Shown: piece after piece, positions 1-13,573 of the stretch | Position numbering within the stretch: the first letter of the stretch is position 1 | Layout of the letters: each line of letters starts with the position of its first letter | Assembly (NCBI GenBank): GCA_963070105.1 | Contig: OY718806.1 | Location: 8,259,865 to 8,323,864 of the forward strand | Length of the DNA stretch: 64,000 nucleotides | Reading direction: 5' to 3' | Source: Litomosoides sigmodontis | Lineage: Eukaryota; Nematoda; Chromadorea; Rhabditida; Onchocercidae | Program-made: the position numbers and the translations under genes | The notes under the pieces: generated by a model | Databases searched by the model: none | What the model saw: the letters and a program-made list of their open reading frames with translations, nothing else | What the model was told of the DNA's origin: nothing

Positions 1-245
1 TAAGTACAATAACTACAGATATTTTTTTAAACACTGAGATTAGAGAAAAGTGCAATGAAATGAGAACCTATCACTATTTGACCATGATCCATGTTTCTTG
101 GTAATATCACATCGTGATCATCCATTCTGCAGGAACATACTTTACACATTTTCCTGCGAAACAGTTTTATGATTATTTTCTACCATGCAGCAAAACGGAA
201 TATGCAAAGATTGTAAATATTTCTTTTGAGCATTAAGAAAATTAC

Positions 246-325
246 CTCCAGTAGTGTAAATCGAGGCCCGGACAATCACACTTTAAACAACGAGAGCCGG
301 CACCGATTTCATGACACAATACATT
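246..325 (-). CDS. PET/LIM-family protein (testin-like), one internal exon, rest outside window
   Basis: Read on the minus strand, this exon begins after an acceptor ending TTTTCAG and ends at a GTAAT donor (phase 2). It encodes about 27 residues with the pattern HEIGAGSRCLKCDCPG followed by LDLHYWR. That pattern of a His-Glu, a Gly-Ala-Gly, a CxxC-type pair and an LH(F/Y)WR motif is what the N-terminus of testin and related PET-LIM proteins shows just before the PET domain. Such proteins act at actin-rich adhesions. The PET and LIM exons would lie to the left, beyond base 1. No convincing exon was found upstream on the minus strand in the next several kilobases, so the start codon is unknown. 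The identification rests on one short exon; a prickle or limpet relative is the main alternative. Confidence 0.5.
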
Positions 326-329
326 CTGA

Positions 330-3300
330 AAACACTGCCAAAAATCTAGAATATTTCCAAGTATTTTATGAGCATGTAAAACATGTAGGGTAATTTCTAA
401 TTTCCAATTACAAAAATAGACATTAGAAACACTAAGTGCTACTCTCATCATATAGGAAATATAAAGAAGAAAACTTGAAATACATTCACTAATTAAAAAT
501 AAACTATCAATTCTCAGGGAATTGTCTCTGCAGTTAGTACGTGACAGTAAATGTACAGCCATCCATGTTTTCATACTCAATCACTTCCTTTCTGCCCTCA
601 ATCGCGAAAGACCGTCTTCAATTTTTCTTACAAGAACATAATTTCCTTTTTTCAACAAATATCAAGCATCAATTAAACCTTTGAAACCTTTGTCAGAGGA
701 ACTGGAGTTCACTCTTTCTTTTAACTTCAGTTTAACGTAAATAATAGCAAAAACCTTAGGTTTATTTTCAAGTTTGAAAATATCTGGATTAACGTGAGCG
801 CCACGACGACAATCCACTTCACTAGTCATTGCTCCAACCATTCAACAGATGCAATTGGTCATAAGCTGAGTGTCAGTTCCAGTACTATTATGTTATCATT
901 TGACAACGTCGTTATGCTGCAATATAGAGAGCATTGATCAAATAGCTGTCAAGATTCATTCTTTGTTAATATTTAATGCATTAAGGAAAGCGAAAGAGAG
1001 CGGGAAGAAATCAGAAACGCAATGAGCTGAAAATAAGCAGAGATTGGATTTGTAAAGCTCACTAACGAGAGGTTAACAAACTCATAAGCTAACGTGGAAG
1101 CATTCCTTGCAACATGCATCCTTTTTGCTGAATTAATATTTGGGAGGTGAAAGAAACCGATGACTCAGAGCATCTTCAATCAATTCAAACTGCCACCTTT
1201 CGAACAATGATATTACACTGCCTTAGCTGCCCAGGTATTGCATTCAGGAAAAAAGCAGGCCGAATTGAATGCTCCTCTTCTGGAAAATGTAGTTCCTAAA
1301 AACCACAGGTGAATTTTGCTCAGTGTGACACTATGGGATCAATTTCACAGTTTTTAGCACAGTGGAAGCAGAAATCACACAAAACCAGGGATGCGACAAA
1401 CGTAACCCAAGGAGAGCAGGAATGTTAAACCAAATACTCTCCTGTTAGCAATTCTAAATGCATTTAAACAAGAAACGTCTGGAAATATTGAAATTTATGA
1501 ATAAACGAGATGACTTTTACGATGAGAAATAATACACAGTAATTAAGGGATTTGTTTAACAGGCTTTGCTGACCGATGGTGACCGATTGCTAGCGAAACA
1601 TTGAAAATTCATTCAGGCTTATCTGCTAGTTTGTATTAATGTGATTAATGCTATTTGCATGGACGTTCAACCGAACCCTGTAACATACATTGTATGGCTA
1701 AAAATGAAATTACAAGAACCTGAACCTTGAACTGAACTGAATTATTCCTAATTAACATTGCACTGTGTAACAACACATTGACTGAGTCATCATCGTGACA
1801 ATATCAATCTCTCTTCCCACCTCTTCTCAGCATTGTATTTCTGTTCCTTTCTTTTTTTCTCTCACTACCACTACTACTACTACAGTTGGAGGTACTTATT
1901 CGTACGCTTGCTCTCGCACCCTTCCTGCTTTCTCCTCATACGTAAGCTTAGTGCTTGAAATGTTTTCAGAATGTTTGTTTCAATAGCAGGCTTCACATAT
2001 CTGAATCAAATCACAAAATCCCTTGCATGCAAATATCAACGGCGCATGAGAGGAGGGAGTAATAATAAGTTATTTACCACCGAGCACTCACATTTCCCCC
2101 TCTCCTGCGCTCCATTCAGCTGAGCTGTTAATTGTCCTCATGCTTCCTTGAGTCATCCATCCCATGAAGGTCATCCATCCATCCATCCGTCCATCAGTTT
2201 ACTACTTCTACCGATTGTTATGCTTACTGCTCGTCAGATCATTGTTCGTTCATTTATGGAAATTTCCTCCTTTGTCCACGTTGGCCTGACTCTTCCTCCT
2301 CACAATCCACTCCCAGCCGTCTATCTATCAATCATGCGACATGTTACTACTGCATGATTCGCCACCAGTTGTTCCCTCTGTTATTGTAAGTGGTAATTTC
2401 TGTGTCACAACCGGTAATCCAACAAATGAAAGGAAGTATTATTGAATGTGTTCCTGTCGTGCTCTGCTTCCATCAACTCCCATGAAATATCACATTGTCA
2501 AATAGTTCCTCAACTTTCTTCTCAATCTAACTCACGGCGGATGATCAATGAATGGAAAGAAAGGATGATGCGTAAGCGTACGACGGGGTAAATTTGAAAA
2601 TGTTGAGCGAAAAATGTGCACATTAGAAGTGTGTTTATTACGTTGCTTGAATTTTAATCATAAAAAATACCATATCTAATATTTTATTGTTGTAGCACAA
2701 TTTATTACATAATACAATGAATTTAAGCTTGAATGGTCTAATCAGATCATTACAGTAGGCAGGAAATACCTATCATGAATTATGGTACATGAAGAAAACA
2801 GATACGAAAAAAAAAATCACTTTTTCAATGTAATCTAATTTCTTCTAGCATCATACGTCATGCTTCCATTGCTGTCAATAACAATAAATTATAAATTGTC
2901 CTTTTTTCAAGAACATTGTAAATATTTAAAGTAAAATATTTTCAATTCATTATTTTACTATTTTCTCATCAAACAATTTCTTTTTTCATCCCTAAACTTC
3001 AATAGACTTTAGAACACCTTTTTTTCCTACTAGTTTCTTTTGGAAATATATTTTTCGAAATCATCCAGTTCAAATATATTTCCATATTTGAAGTATTCTG
3101 TTAGAGTACGACGACAGAATGTTAAGACGCGCTTTTTTTTTTTAACAAAAAGGATTGAATGAATAATGAATAATCCACCTAGGCGTTTGCAACTTCAGCA
3201 AATATTTGACTTAAAACCTAACACAGCCTTCAGACGGGTAAGGAAGAAGGTTGAGTCGGATGAGAGAACTCACAAAACTCTTTCGCAGCTTAACACTTCA

Positions 3301-6250
3301 AAATCTTAGTGAAAATAAAAATTAAACACAGTGAACAACTGTCATTTCATTCATCCAAACTTTATTAAATTTTTCATACTACTTCCTCATTATCTCATTT
3401 ACATTAAAGGATGAATTTGTGATCGAACTCATGTTAATGCACAAAATCGTGATCAGAAATATGTCTCGATTTTCAAAAAGGTCCAGGAAAACGTTGGAAA
3501 TAAAGGTTCCCAAAGAAAGCACTCATAAATTTTAATTGTTATTTCAAATATTCGTCATAGTATTTAAATGATAACTTTCGATAAATATCCATTGATTTAA
3601 TTGCTACGACATATCTCCTACGGAAAACAACGATCAAATGATACGGGTCACATGGTCCAGTGATTTTTAAAATTCTATTGGGAAGTACTTAATATAAACA
3701 ATAGTAGCAATTACAAGTATTTTGTGTTTTAAAACAAAAAATTTGAACTGCAAACAGCATTACTGTCAACGAACAAGTACTTGAAAATCATTGCCAAGCT
3801 TTTACGGGATTTTTAATGCAGAAATTCGACATCCTGGTTCTTCACCCGATCATGCGTATTTTCATTCACTGCTTTTGTTTGTATGTTTTACTTTTACAAT
3901 TAGTGCTGGATTGATTCGAGAATTACGCTAAAACTTGCCTCACTCCAAAATTATTAACACAAAAAGAGGAGAAATTAATGAAAGCGTGAAATGAAAGAAT
4001 CTTAAACAAACGTCGAAGTAGAATTTCATTCAATGAAATTTTCCGATCAGTTAGATGAGAATAATTTTAGTGCAAATAGTAACAACATTTCAAAAACAAT
4101 TATAGACAGATATGACTTCAAATGAAGGAATTGAGCTAAATCTTGGATGTTTTTTTTTTAAAATACGATGTGTGAGGATTGCTGACTACACCATTATTTA
4201 TATCAAAGTGAATAAGGCTTTCAAGTTCATCTTCCATCGAAGAGTTCCGATTTCATTCTTTTTTCACCTAAAATTAGATATCTTGATATGATTCAATAAT
4301 AATCGAAGAATGTATCATATAATTTTTAATTTTTGAATGCAATAATTCCAGTGAAAGCTGTAATTGAAAGATGGGTAATGTTTGATTGGAGAACGTTTCA
4401 TTATGGAATTTAATTTGGGATCATTCACATCAATAGGGAAGGCATTAATAACTGCTGTGCTGAGTATGTGTGATTAAATTAAGAAACAACGCATGGATAT
4501 ATTGTGAACATTGACACGAATTCCGAAAAATCCAAGCATGAGATTTTGAATCCAACTTAAATGCTTGCTTTCCTTCTATGCGAACTTCTGTGGTTAAATC
4601 CCATTCTCTATGTTTTTCGAGGCATCGATTTTCTCATGATATATTCTCTTCCAAAAATTAATGATTATTCTGCTTGTTTCGAAGTCGATTTAAATCGAAG
4701 AAAATTCGATAACTGAATGTAATCAGACAAGTCTAAATGATCAGTCCAATCAGTTGCTAACTGCATTACAAGACTGTTTCGCTTTATTTTTGGTTTAAGG
4801 TGCTACTGTTACTGCAAATGATCCACGTAGTTGATCATTCATTCAAAATTTCCTCAGAACACGTTTAGCGCGATAGCATTTTCAGAGCAAAATTGAAGCC
4901 TTAAATCAAGATGCAGACAATGATGAGTCAAACCTAATATTTGGTCACTTGCCGATTTCTTCCCTTTATTTTTTTAAAATTCAACAGTGTTTTTGAACCA
5001 TGGATCGAACACTTATCGGCAATCTTGTAATTCCATAATTATGGAACTTGTGATTTAGGAAACACCTTTACGACGTAAAGACGCACATTCCAACATAGAA
5101 ACAGCGTAACAACCGACCCTCATGATATTTCAAGATGGTGAACGACCATTACCTGTTTATTGTCACGTTCTGTCAGCTGTGTCATTCCGGAGGACGTCGG
5201 ATAGAAATAAAGAACCCGAATCATCCAAAGTGAAAGCAATGAATTTGAAGGATGGCGAGAATGAGTTTAAATCGGAAAAAACATCTAACAAAATCTTTTT
5301 TTTTCTTCGTGAAGTATTAATTATTATGAACGGAGCGACCAAACAGGAATAACAGATTGGGATATGAAATTGATTCCATCGGGAATTGTAGCGTTACTTG
5401 TCGTCATCAAAAATAATACCATTCCCACAGAACAAGTGAGACCAAATAAACGATTGGAATTTAGATAATGTAAAATTTGAAGCAAAGAGATTACAATTAA
5501 AAAAGTAAGCGGAGAATACGTGAGGTGAAATTAATGTTAAAAAACTTGAAAAAAATAAATCCATAAAGAAGGTTATAAATTTAAAATAACTACATGACGG
5601 ATAGTAAAGATGGATGTCGTCGACGCTATCAGCTAATATCGGATCCTTGTTAATTCCGTAAGTGGGAAAAAAGTGTTGGGCAATTTCTAGGATGTATAAG
5701 CAGTGGAGGTAAAAGGTTAATTAACTGTGGGAAGCAAACGCTTGCACAGCTCTATGGAACTGGCGAATGCACGGATTGGAAAAAAACCGTGAATTCATCT
5801 AGTGCCATTGAGTATGTGCCAGCAGCAATTTCACGTCCACTTCACCCGATCCGTATTCGGAATCGCATGATGTATATGAAGCTTGCATGAGGTGTATCAG
5901 GCTTTTTCCCACAACTGCATAATATTCACAGACATATCACACAGGAATTGGTGGGTTAGAAGATGCGAGGGAAGCGGATGAGCAACGTGAGGAGCGGTGC
6001 GCAAAGAAAAAGAAAACAAAAAAAAAGCAGCGTAAATGATAAGATCAACAGCCAGCCTCCTTCTGATGAGCCTCACTCGAGCGACTTGTGACAAACGGTC
6101 AGGTAGATTTTTGCCAAATGTTTGCGCTGAGTTGATTTTACCAATTGATTCGAACATTTATTCATCTCGCGTAATGCTTGCTACTCCAAATTCACCAATT
6201 TTTCTCTCAATGGAATGAGCGGTGTGATAGGATGGAGGAATGAAACAAAG
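330..6250. other. Intergenic or intronic DNA, no gene recognised
   Basis: I find no run of codon-like exons with matching splice sites on either strand here. The open frames are short, AT-rich and without recognisable motifs. It may be a long first intron or the 5' flank of the testin-like gene that reads off the left edge. Confidence 0.5.
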
Positions 6251-6401
6251 ACGGAATTAGTAAAATTTTCGGCCTCCTCCTCCGGCGCCTTCGTTACCGC
6301 TACCGGAGAGGCAGGATGAATGGACAGTGTCAACCAACGTCAACATTATTGCGGGTATTACAGCAGCACCACTTTCGTCGGCTATCACATCAGCAACATC
6401 G

Positions 6402-6495
6402 GCAACAGCAGCAGCAACAGCAGCAGCAACAGCAGCAACAGCAGCAGCAACAGCAGCAGCAGCAGCCGCAGCAGCCGCAGCACCAGCAGCAGCAC
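6402..6495. repeat. CAG/CAA trinucleotide repeat
   Basis: A run of CAG and CAA triplets with a few CCG interruptions. The plus frame starting at 6316 reads it as about 22 glutamines; other frames give poly-Ser, poly-Ala and, on the minus strand, Ala/Val. No flanking protein domain or intron structure supports translation, so it is listed as a repeat. It sits in a locally GC-richer stretch (about 6.25-7.7 kb). Confidence 0.85.
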
Positions 6496-6718
6496 ACCAA
6501 TTCATCCACCTCGTCGGGACAGCAACAAGGATAGCGAGTGACAGGAGGACAATAGCAACTATAACTATTGTGAGTGACTGAACAACCAATCTATTTACCC
6601 GACCGATCAACCCCGGCAGACGGTCCCTCTCACGCCAATCAGGGCATTATCACTCACTGCGTGCGAGACACATTACGCATACATACATTTATATATTATA
6701 CATATACATTATATATGT

Positions 6719-6742
6719 ACACACACACACACACACACACAC
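6719..6742. repeat. (AC)n microsatellite
   Basis: A dinucleotide AC run of about 12 units followed by a short AGAC variant. Confidence 0.9.
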
Positions 6743-6779
6743 AGACAGACACGCACAAACTGCTTTTCCGTCCTGCTCG

Positions 6780-7680
6780 CGCAACCTCCTCCCTCAGCCA
6801 GTCGAGCAGTCCACCATCCCTTTTATGCTTCTGGAACCAAGGAAATATGAAATCTTCGAGACACTCAACCCTGACACCACACCACAATCACTTACTTCCC
6901 CTCCTCTTTCCCTCCTCCTTACTTAATTATGTCACTGTATCCATGCTACCGCTTCTCTTCCTTACCGCACAACGTGAAGATAAGTTACGCTCTCAGTTAC
7001 TGTTTTAGTCTAATCGCATCCACTCTTACTCTTATCATTTCTGGTTCACTCTGCTCTTATACCCTCCTATCCAAGCAAGACATGAGGAAACAAACAATTA
7101 CCGCCTCACTTCCAAATTCAAACTTTGAGGATACACACTTATAGGTACAGCCACAAATGGTTACACACACACACACACATACACACACACACGGACAGAC
7201 AGACGGACAGACACCTCAAGTGCGAGGTAAAAGTGTTGTGAGGGAGTTACCACCACTCCCTCCTGCCCTCCACCCTCCACCCTCCCCCGCTCCCTCCGCC
7301 GGAGGAGTAGCAGCTCATTCTTCCATTGTTCCGCTTTCTCATTTCCCGCCGTTATCGTATTGCCTTCATCCCGTCCGCGCCGCACCGTCACACGACATGT
7401 CCTTGGGCTGTACCAATTTGAAAAGTTCACTTCACTTCATACACCTCCTTCCTCGCCCCCTCCCATTCCTCGTCTTCGTTTTACATACCTCTATTCACCT
7501 CAACCAACCAAACGTTTACATACTGGAAAAGAGAGAGGAGGGAAGCGTGGCGTGTGCTGTACACAACGAACCCTCAAACATACAATAATCATCCGAGATC
7601 CCATCCTTCCACTTCTGTCCTCCCCTCAATCAATCCACCTCACATCCTCCCCACCCGCACTACTCCTTTTTCCACACTAA
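6780..7680. other. C-rich, pyrimidine-biased low-complexity stretch
   Basis: The plus strand is strongly enriched in C and T, with many TCC, CCT and CTC words (for example 7240-7320 and 7560-7670), unlike the A/T-rich flanks. Open frames of 140 or so codons on the plus strand follow from the lack of purine-rich stop codons and show no domain. It could be a promoter or CpG-like region or purely repetitive DNA. Confidence 0.6.
7163..7192. repeat. (AC)n microsatellite followed by (GGACAGAC)n-like variant
   Basis: An AC run with one AT interruption, running into a short repeat of GGACAGAC-like units up to about 7213. The neighbouring AC run at 6.72 kb also ends in AGACAGAC. Confidence 0.85.
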
Positions 7681-7699
7681 CAATATCCCTCTTATTCAG

Positions 7700-10080
7700 G
7701 TGACAATTGATTTTGCTCGAAAATCGAATTTCTCATCAATTAACACGGACAGGAAATTCACATTTCACTCCAAAAAATTTCAATAATGGACATCGAGAAA
7801 ATTTAGCTATATCTATTCGGATGGTGAAAAGAAGTTCATTTCACAGTCTATTACTCTAAAATTTATCCTACGGACGCTTGCATCAATCACACAATTTTTC
7901 CCATCAGCTTTCATTGCTCTGCTGACGTATGTTTGGTTTAACAAATTGTCCAAGAATTTTATGAATGCAGATATTTTGAATTTAAAAAAAAGTGCTGTCA
8001 TAACAAGGGAGCTAAAAGGTGGTAGTAGGAGCTGGGACGTTTTAATTGTACAATTTTTTTTTGTATGCCTGTAACGACTAGGTGAGATGCGTGAAGCTCT
8101 CACCGCGGTGTTGAAACGGTTAATCAACAGCATTGAACAGCATTATTGTGGATATGGTAGAGTCTTTCATCTTCATCATTTCATCATAAGCCATTTTTAT
8201 CAGTGAACTTAATGCAACATGCGGAAGTATGAATTTATGACTATCTAAGATTTCATTTCCATTTGAATTAAAATTCAATTAATAGAAGTGACATCATTTA
8301 CGCTGGTTGTTTCATATCTTTTTTCCTATCAATTTACGCTGTTGAAACCCAGATCACGAATATTTGTTTCCTTTCTGAAGGAGTTTCACAATTGTTTTTT
8401 CGAACAGTGAGTTCAACACTTCTTCATCGTTCAGGGTGACAGAACTAGAATCCCCGATGCTTCCAGAGCTCTAAACAGCAGCTGATGAAGTGATTGAACT
8501 TTTAGCCTGACATCAAATGCGTGCTCGCTGCAATTCAAAGCAAAAAATTTTAAGTCTCATTTCTTTCCTCCATAATTTATCATTAATTGCGCAAAAAACC
8601 GCATAATTCTCCTCTTCACTGATCCATTCAGCGTGCACCATTGGCGAAAATGTGAACTTGATCTTTTCTCATTCTAATCGTTAACTGTCATAGTGTATCA
8701 AGGACGAAACTATAAGAAATGCTAAATTACCATTGATTTGAATTGAAAATAATAGCTCCATCAAAAATGTGACACCAGAAAGTTAGATGAGACGACAAAA
8801 AATTTATCCATCAAATGTTTTAGAAACTTCAAGCACTTCAGGGTTGCTGCTAGAAGTGAAATTGCAAAATCCATTATCTGTATCGAAACCACACCGTCGC
8901 TGCTAGTTTAACACCACCACCACATAGCCAGATCCCTAAAATGCTAAAAAAGAAATCCGTTATCGTCGCCAACGAAAATTCTGACAGCTTTTGATCATAG
9001 AACACGTACAGCTTCTTCCTTGATGGAATACAACAACGTCCAGCACACCGGTAACTATGAAGAAAAACTCGAAACATTACGAAATGTTTAATAATACAAA
9101 GTTGAGATGTATGTACACAAATAAAACTCTGGTAATATGCAGAAGACAAAAAAGACGAATAGACAAATCGCCTCAAATACAATATAGATGACATAAGACA
9201 AAATACTTCCTAAAATTAAAAGAAGGCAAACGTCTGACTGAGAATACAGCAGTGATATATATAAAATGATACATATCCAAAAACTATAAAATTAGTTAAC
9301 ATAATCATTGCTTAATAATTGTCAATTTATTTTATCATAATCAGAAAAAAAAACTGGAATTTTATCTCAATTTTCAAAGTGAACCACCAATTTGAAGGAA
9401 TACTTGTGAGCCGTTCCATTATCTGAAAAGCTGACTACGCATGCTACGGAAATGGAAGTGAGCTGCAGAACTCACCGTGTAAAAAAATGAGAATTTGGAC
9501 TAATCTCTCTAAGCTTTCTTCAGTGACGCAAATCGATATCCAAATTAACGCACTTCATCAAATCAAGCTCCTCTACCAGAGAATTTCCTACTGAGCATAA
9601 AATACGACATGGTAGTACTCGCTGCAGGATGACCATAGGCGAGCCATCAAAACATAATACAAAAAGCAACTAATCATTATGAATTAAAAGGAATAATTCA
9701 ATACATGAACATTTTTGAAAGAACAAATAACTGACAGAAACATAACCCAACTGAAATGTAAATCCGAGCAAATCAGTTTGCATATTCTTCAGAATGTAGG
9801 TAATAGAAATGTAATTGCAAAATATTGACGTATGAACAATAAATAAGTAAAATGGCGGCATTGAAGAAACTTTTTCAAAAAGAGTTCTCGAATCATATCT
9901 CAACAGAAAGAAACGACTGAAAAATGATCGAATAAAACAAAGTTGTGAGCAAAAAACAGTAGTGGTTGTCAGCAGTGATCAAATACCTCAGGAGCTACAA
10001 ACTACACACAACCCGACAAAACCAGCACAGTGAGAAAACTTCGTACAAGATATAAGATGAAGGGGACTTAGCTGTTCTGT
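7700..10080. other. Intergenic AT-rich DNA
   Basis: No exon with credible splice sites or recognisable protein similarity was seen. The right part must contain the 3' UTR of the ARIH2-type gene, which ends at 10088 on the minus strand. Confidence 0.5.
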
Positions 10081-10087
10081 AAAACTA

Positions 10088-13000
10088 TCAGTTGAAGAAA
10101 TCTTGCAGAAGTGTACGTCGTTTACATTCTGCCACATGCATTTGTGTTTCCAGATCACCTCGTTCCGTACTTTCTGCCCTCTCAACTTTCCAAGATAATT
10201 CTTCAATTTCCTTCTCTAGCTGAGCTTGCTGATATTCAAACTGAACAAATACATAATTAAGAAGCAAGAACATCCCAATTTCACAATGTCGTTCCCATAA
10301 ATGTCCCACGAAGTTTTTCCAGTAATCATTGTAATGAACTAAATGATTTATGTCAGAAAGACTATAGACATACGTGCCTCAACTACCTCACATGAATTCA
10401 TCAAATCCTTTGGAGTACTAAAATATTATACCAGCTGTTTTCTTGGTCCGTTTTCCATGTAATATGCGTATGGATAAGTGTACTGTAACGTGTAACGACA
10501 TTTTGTAAGTAATGTAGCTGCTCTATGCAAATATTGCCAATCAATCCATGTCCCTTCATGCCCATTCACTTTCTCGTCGATTTTTTTCATTATACAGTTT
10601 CGCAAATCCTCCTCCAATTTAAGTGATTTGTGGTGGTTTTCATAACGTTCTGTAAAGCAAATTCAGCAGAGAAAGCGGTTAATGTACTTGTCTGATACAC
10701 TAGAAATATTCTGCAAATCCTAATACGATAATAAAAACAAAATCACACCATAATAATGTAAATATTTTTCAAGTGCACGACGAGCTCTGACATGATTAGC
10801 CTCTTGAGCTATAGATGGGTTTTCTTTATAACGACTACACTCATAATATTCGCTTCCATGATTCTTCCAGTCTATAAAAATCAGAATGCAGAAATCAACC
10901 TTTCAACTATCTAAGTCAAGAAACGGAAATAAATTTGAGTGAGAAACTAATCAGTACGGTGACATTCTATTTGAAATTCAAATCTGCTTCGATACGATGA
11001 CTGAACTACTGATTTATACGGCATATTTTTCAGGGTACCATCCTTACCTGCAGTGCACACTACACTGAAAAATGGGATGAAGATTAAGCTACGCATTGAT
11101 GAGACCATGCTATTCTATATCAACCAACAGTAAAACAAGCTCTAGTAAACAGGAATCTCAAAAACAAAAATAAACGACCTCCAAAGCACATCCAACAAAA
11201 ATGGTGCTTGCATTTGGCGCACTGCATATGATTGCAACCACCGTTTTTTTCGATGCATGAATGACAATTGGGACAATCCTTCGTATGTGCACTGAATCAT
11301 AATGTGGAATTAACACACCAAATTATATAGAACACAAGAGGTTAGTGTTGTTTTATATCCCTACATATATATCATAGGAAAAAGTGTTTTTGATTATAGA
11401 AATACAACAGATAATAAAAAGTGATTTGAAACTATATTCATGCATGTTTACTAGGGATATTGCATAACAGCGAATTTTAACCTTATATAATTGGCAGTTT
11501 CACTATCATCAGCACATTTTGTTAACCAGTTACGTATTGTCTCGCAAGACGTTGGAGCATGGTAATCACAACCACACTGAAAACTACAACCAAAAACTAG
11601 ATATAGGTAGGAAAACTTTTGATAACAAAAACTAGCATCATAAATTCAAGATGTTACCCAAATCTTCTCAGTACTTCAATAGACAACATGATTCGGTGAT
11701 CCTAAAACGTATTCGAAGCAAAATACAAAACTCAAAAAAAATTGCTGATGATATTTGTCGCCCAAACATTGTCATCCATACACTTGCTAATTAGATTGTT
11801 GCTTGAATCTCATTCTAACTGTCTGGTTCTTAACCTTAGTAATCAATACGAGTCACTCCAGGCCGCCTATGACGAAATAACCTTTATGCGAAAGTTCTGT
11901 GCAACTATCGTCACATAGATACATGGAATGCTAAGCAAGATTTTGTGGAAACAAAATGTGGAACATACCAAAAAGATATTCGGCAATTGGTGCAAGTAAC
12001 TTTCTTCGCTTTTTGACACTGTGCCTTGATAATGATATGGCAATCAACACCCGGACAAAATCGCAACTGTGAATGTGATTCAACACAGTCTTTGAATACC
12101 AACCTTTCATACTTATCCTTCATCTCTGTACGTTCACTCAATATCCTTAGTACAAAATCTTCCAAACACAGTAATGTACATCCACTTGCCATGCAGCTGA
12201 TCCTGTAGACAATTCTGATCATTTTTCTTTCCTTAAAATCCACCCTTAACCCACCACCTTCCATAAATATAACTTCTCTTAAAACTCGCATACACGTAAA
12301 AGCTTCAAAAAACATGACCATTTCTATAAAAAGCCAAAATCGTTTACATCACAACTCACTTATATTTATTTAAGTCAAATGTGTTTTAAATGAGTTTGAA
12401 ATTTGATCGATTCAGCTTTAGGAATGGAAACAACAATAGACAGTACGCATCGACATTCCACGAAAAGAAAAACCTAGTTTAAATTTCGGAGTGGATTAAA
12501 GATAAATCGATTAAGCTAGTGAAATAAAAGCTAACGTGATTGATAAGCCATTACAAAGCTGTGTCTCAAAATATTTCAGCCAGCACGCTGAACAGAAACT
12601 ATGTCCACAGTCCAGTGCATACATTTTGGCACATTCTCCTTGTAATCTTGTACAAACCACACAGCTCATTGTGTCTGACTGTTGCTTTGAAGAACCAGCG
12701 CATATAAAACAATCTGAAATTCAAGCAGTAGCTAGGCATAAATACATAATTAACATAACAGTAAAATTGACAAGCATAAGCAATATACACATGCACTGGC
12801 AATATAACTATACAGCTGTAAGAGCCAATCAATCGTTGCGTGTGATGTGCGTTCAACTGATAGCACAAATGCACAATTCATCTGTATTTGTTAAAGACTG
12901 AAAATGCCGATGACTTAACTATTCTGTGTAATCTAACCATCGATTTAACAGCAGAAAAAAGGCGAGACCAAATTTACTATATATGGTAAGTTTATCAAAA

Positions 13001-13543
13001 TTCTAAAAATATAATTGAAATTAACTGCATTAAACTTACCTACGAGAACTTTATAAGGATCAACGTTGTACAATTTGATTAATGTGGAGTCGTCCCACTT
13101 GTAAAAATAGAGGAGGAGTTTAGCAATTGACGATGATATTCTCAAAGTTGAAACAACATGATCCATTGTTCCTTGCAAGAGACGTTCGACCTGGATATTG
13201 TGAAATTAGGGTACACTGGAACACTGCTTCATCTAAAGTTCGCTTAAAACGTTATCTGATTTAAACAGCAATTACCGAAAGCTTCATAATGCATACCTCC
13301 TGAACTTTTAGACATACATATTCAGTGTATTCCGGATCTTCTCTTTCGAACATCTCTACTGCGCAGTTTTCGCCATTATAGTAGAAGTCATCTAAATGTG
13401 GTTTTCCAATAAAGTTCAACAGAAAATGTTCTGATGCTAACAGAAATATAAATGAGCAGAATGAACTTACCATCGTCGTAATCTGCTTCATCATCAGTAA
13501 AGGAAGGACTACCTTCAAGTGTGTCGCTGCAATCCATCTCCAT
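10088..13543 (-). CDS. ari-2: RBR-type E3 ubiquitin ligase, ariadne-2 (ARIH2/TRIAD1) ortholog
   Basis: Ten coding exons (minus, 5' to 3'): 13543-13471, 13391-13297, 13190-13040, 12713-12536, 12202-11969, 11583-11482, 11291-11179, 10871-10749, 10649-10432, 10240-10088. They join to 1440 nt, 479 aa, near the length of human ARIH2. Order: acidic N-terminus; UBA-like helices (about 60-105); RING1 (CVVC about 124-127, DCGHSFC, ACW to 151); IBR (about 215-277); RING2 with the HTKDC, CIEKNGG and CNHMQC motifs, Cys297 being the catalytic thioester cysteine; then the Ariadne domain, whose [26 protein letters not shown] and FEYQQAQLE blocks match ARIH2 rather than ARIH1. ARIH2 passes ubiquitin from E2 through its RING2 cysteine and works with neddylated cullin-5 RING ligases. 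The start is the first ATG, 23 nt after an acceptor at 13566. An extra CxxC pair (CFIC, about 108-111) lies before RING1. Confidence 0.93.
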
Positions 13544-13565
13544 AGAATGGAGAAGTGAGACTCCA

Positions 13566-13573
13566 GCTGAAAA
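13566..13573 (-). promoter_or_regulatory. Probable trans-splice acceptor of the ari-2-type gene
   Basis: On the minus strand an A/T-rich tract ends in TTTTCAG and exonic sequence starts at 13566, 23 nt before the ATG. No upstream coding exon was found, so this fits a spliced-leader addition site; a cis-spliced 5' UTR exon is the alternative. Confidence 0.5.

Noticed and set aside
6574..7008. 144-codon open frame on plus
   Set aside because: Low-complexity Ser/Thr/Leu text produced by CA and C/T-rich DNA; no domain and no splice logic.
7157..7588. 143-codon open frame on plus
   Set aside because: Starts in a CA repeat as His-Thr repeats and continues through a pyrimidine-rich tract; composition explains it.
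7813..8133. 106-codon open frame on minus
   Set aside because: No recognisable motif, no supporting splice sites, and other frames are equally plausible.
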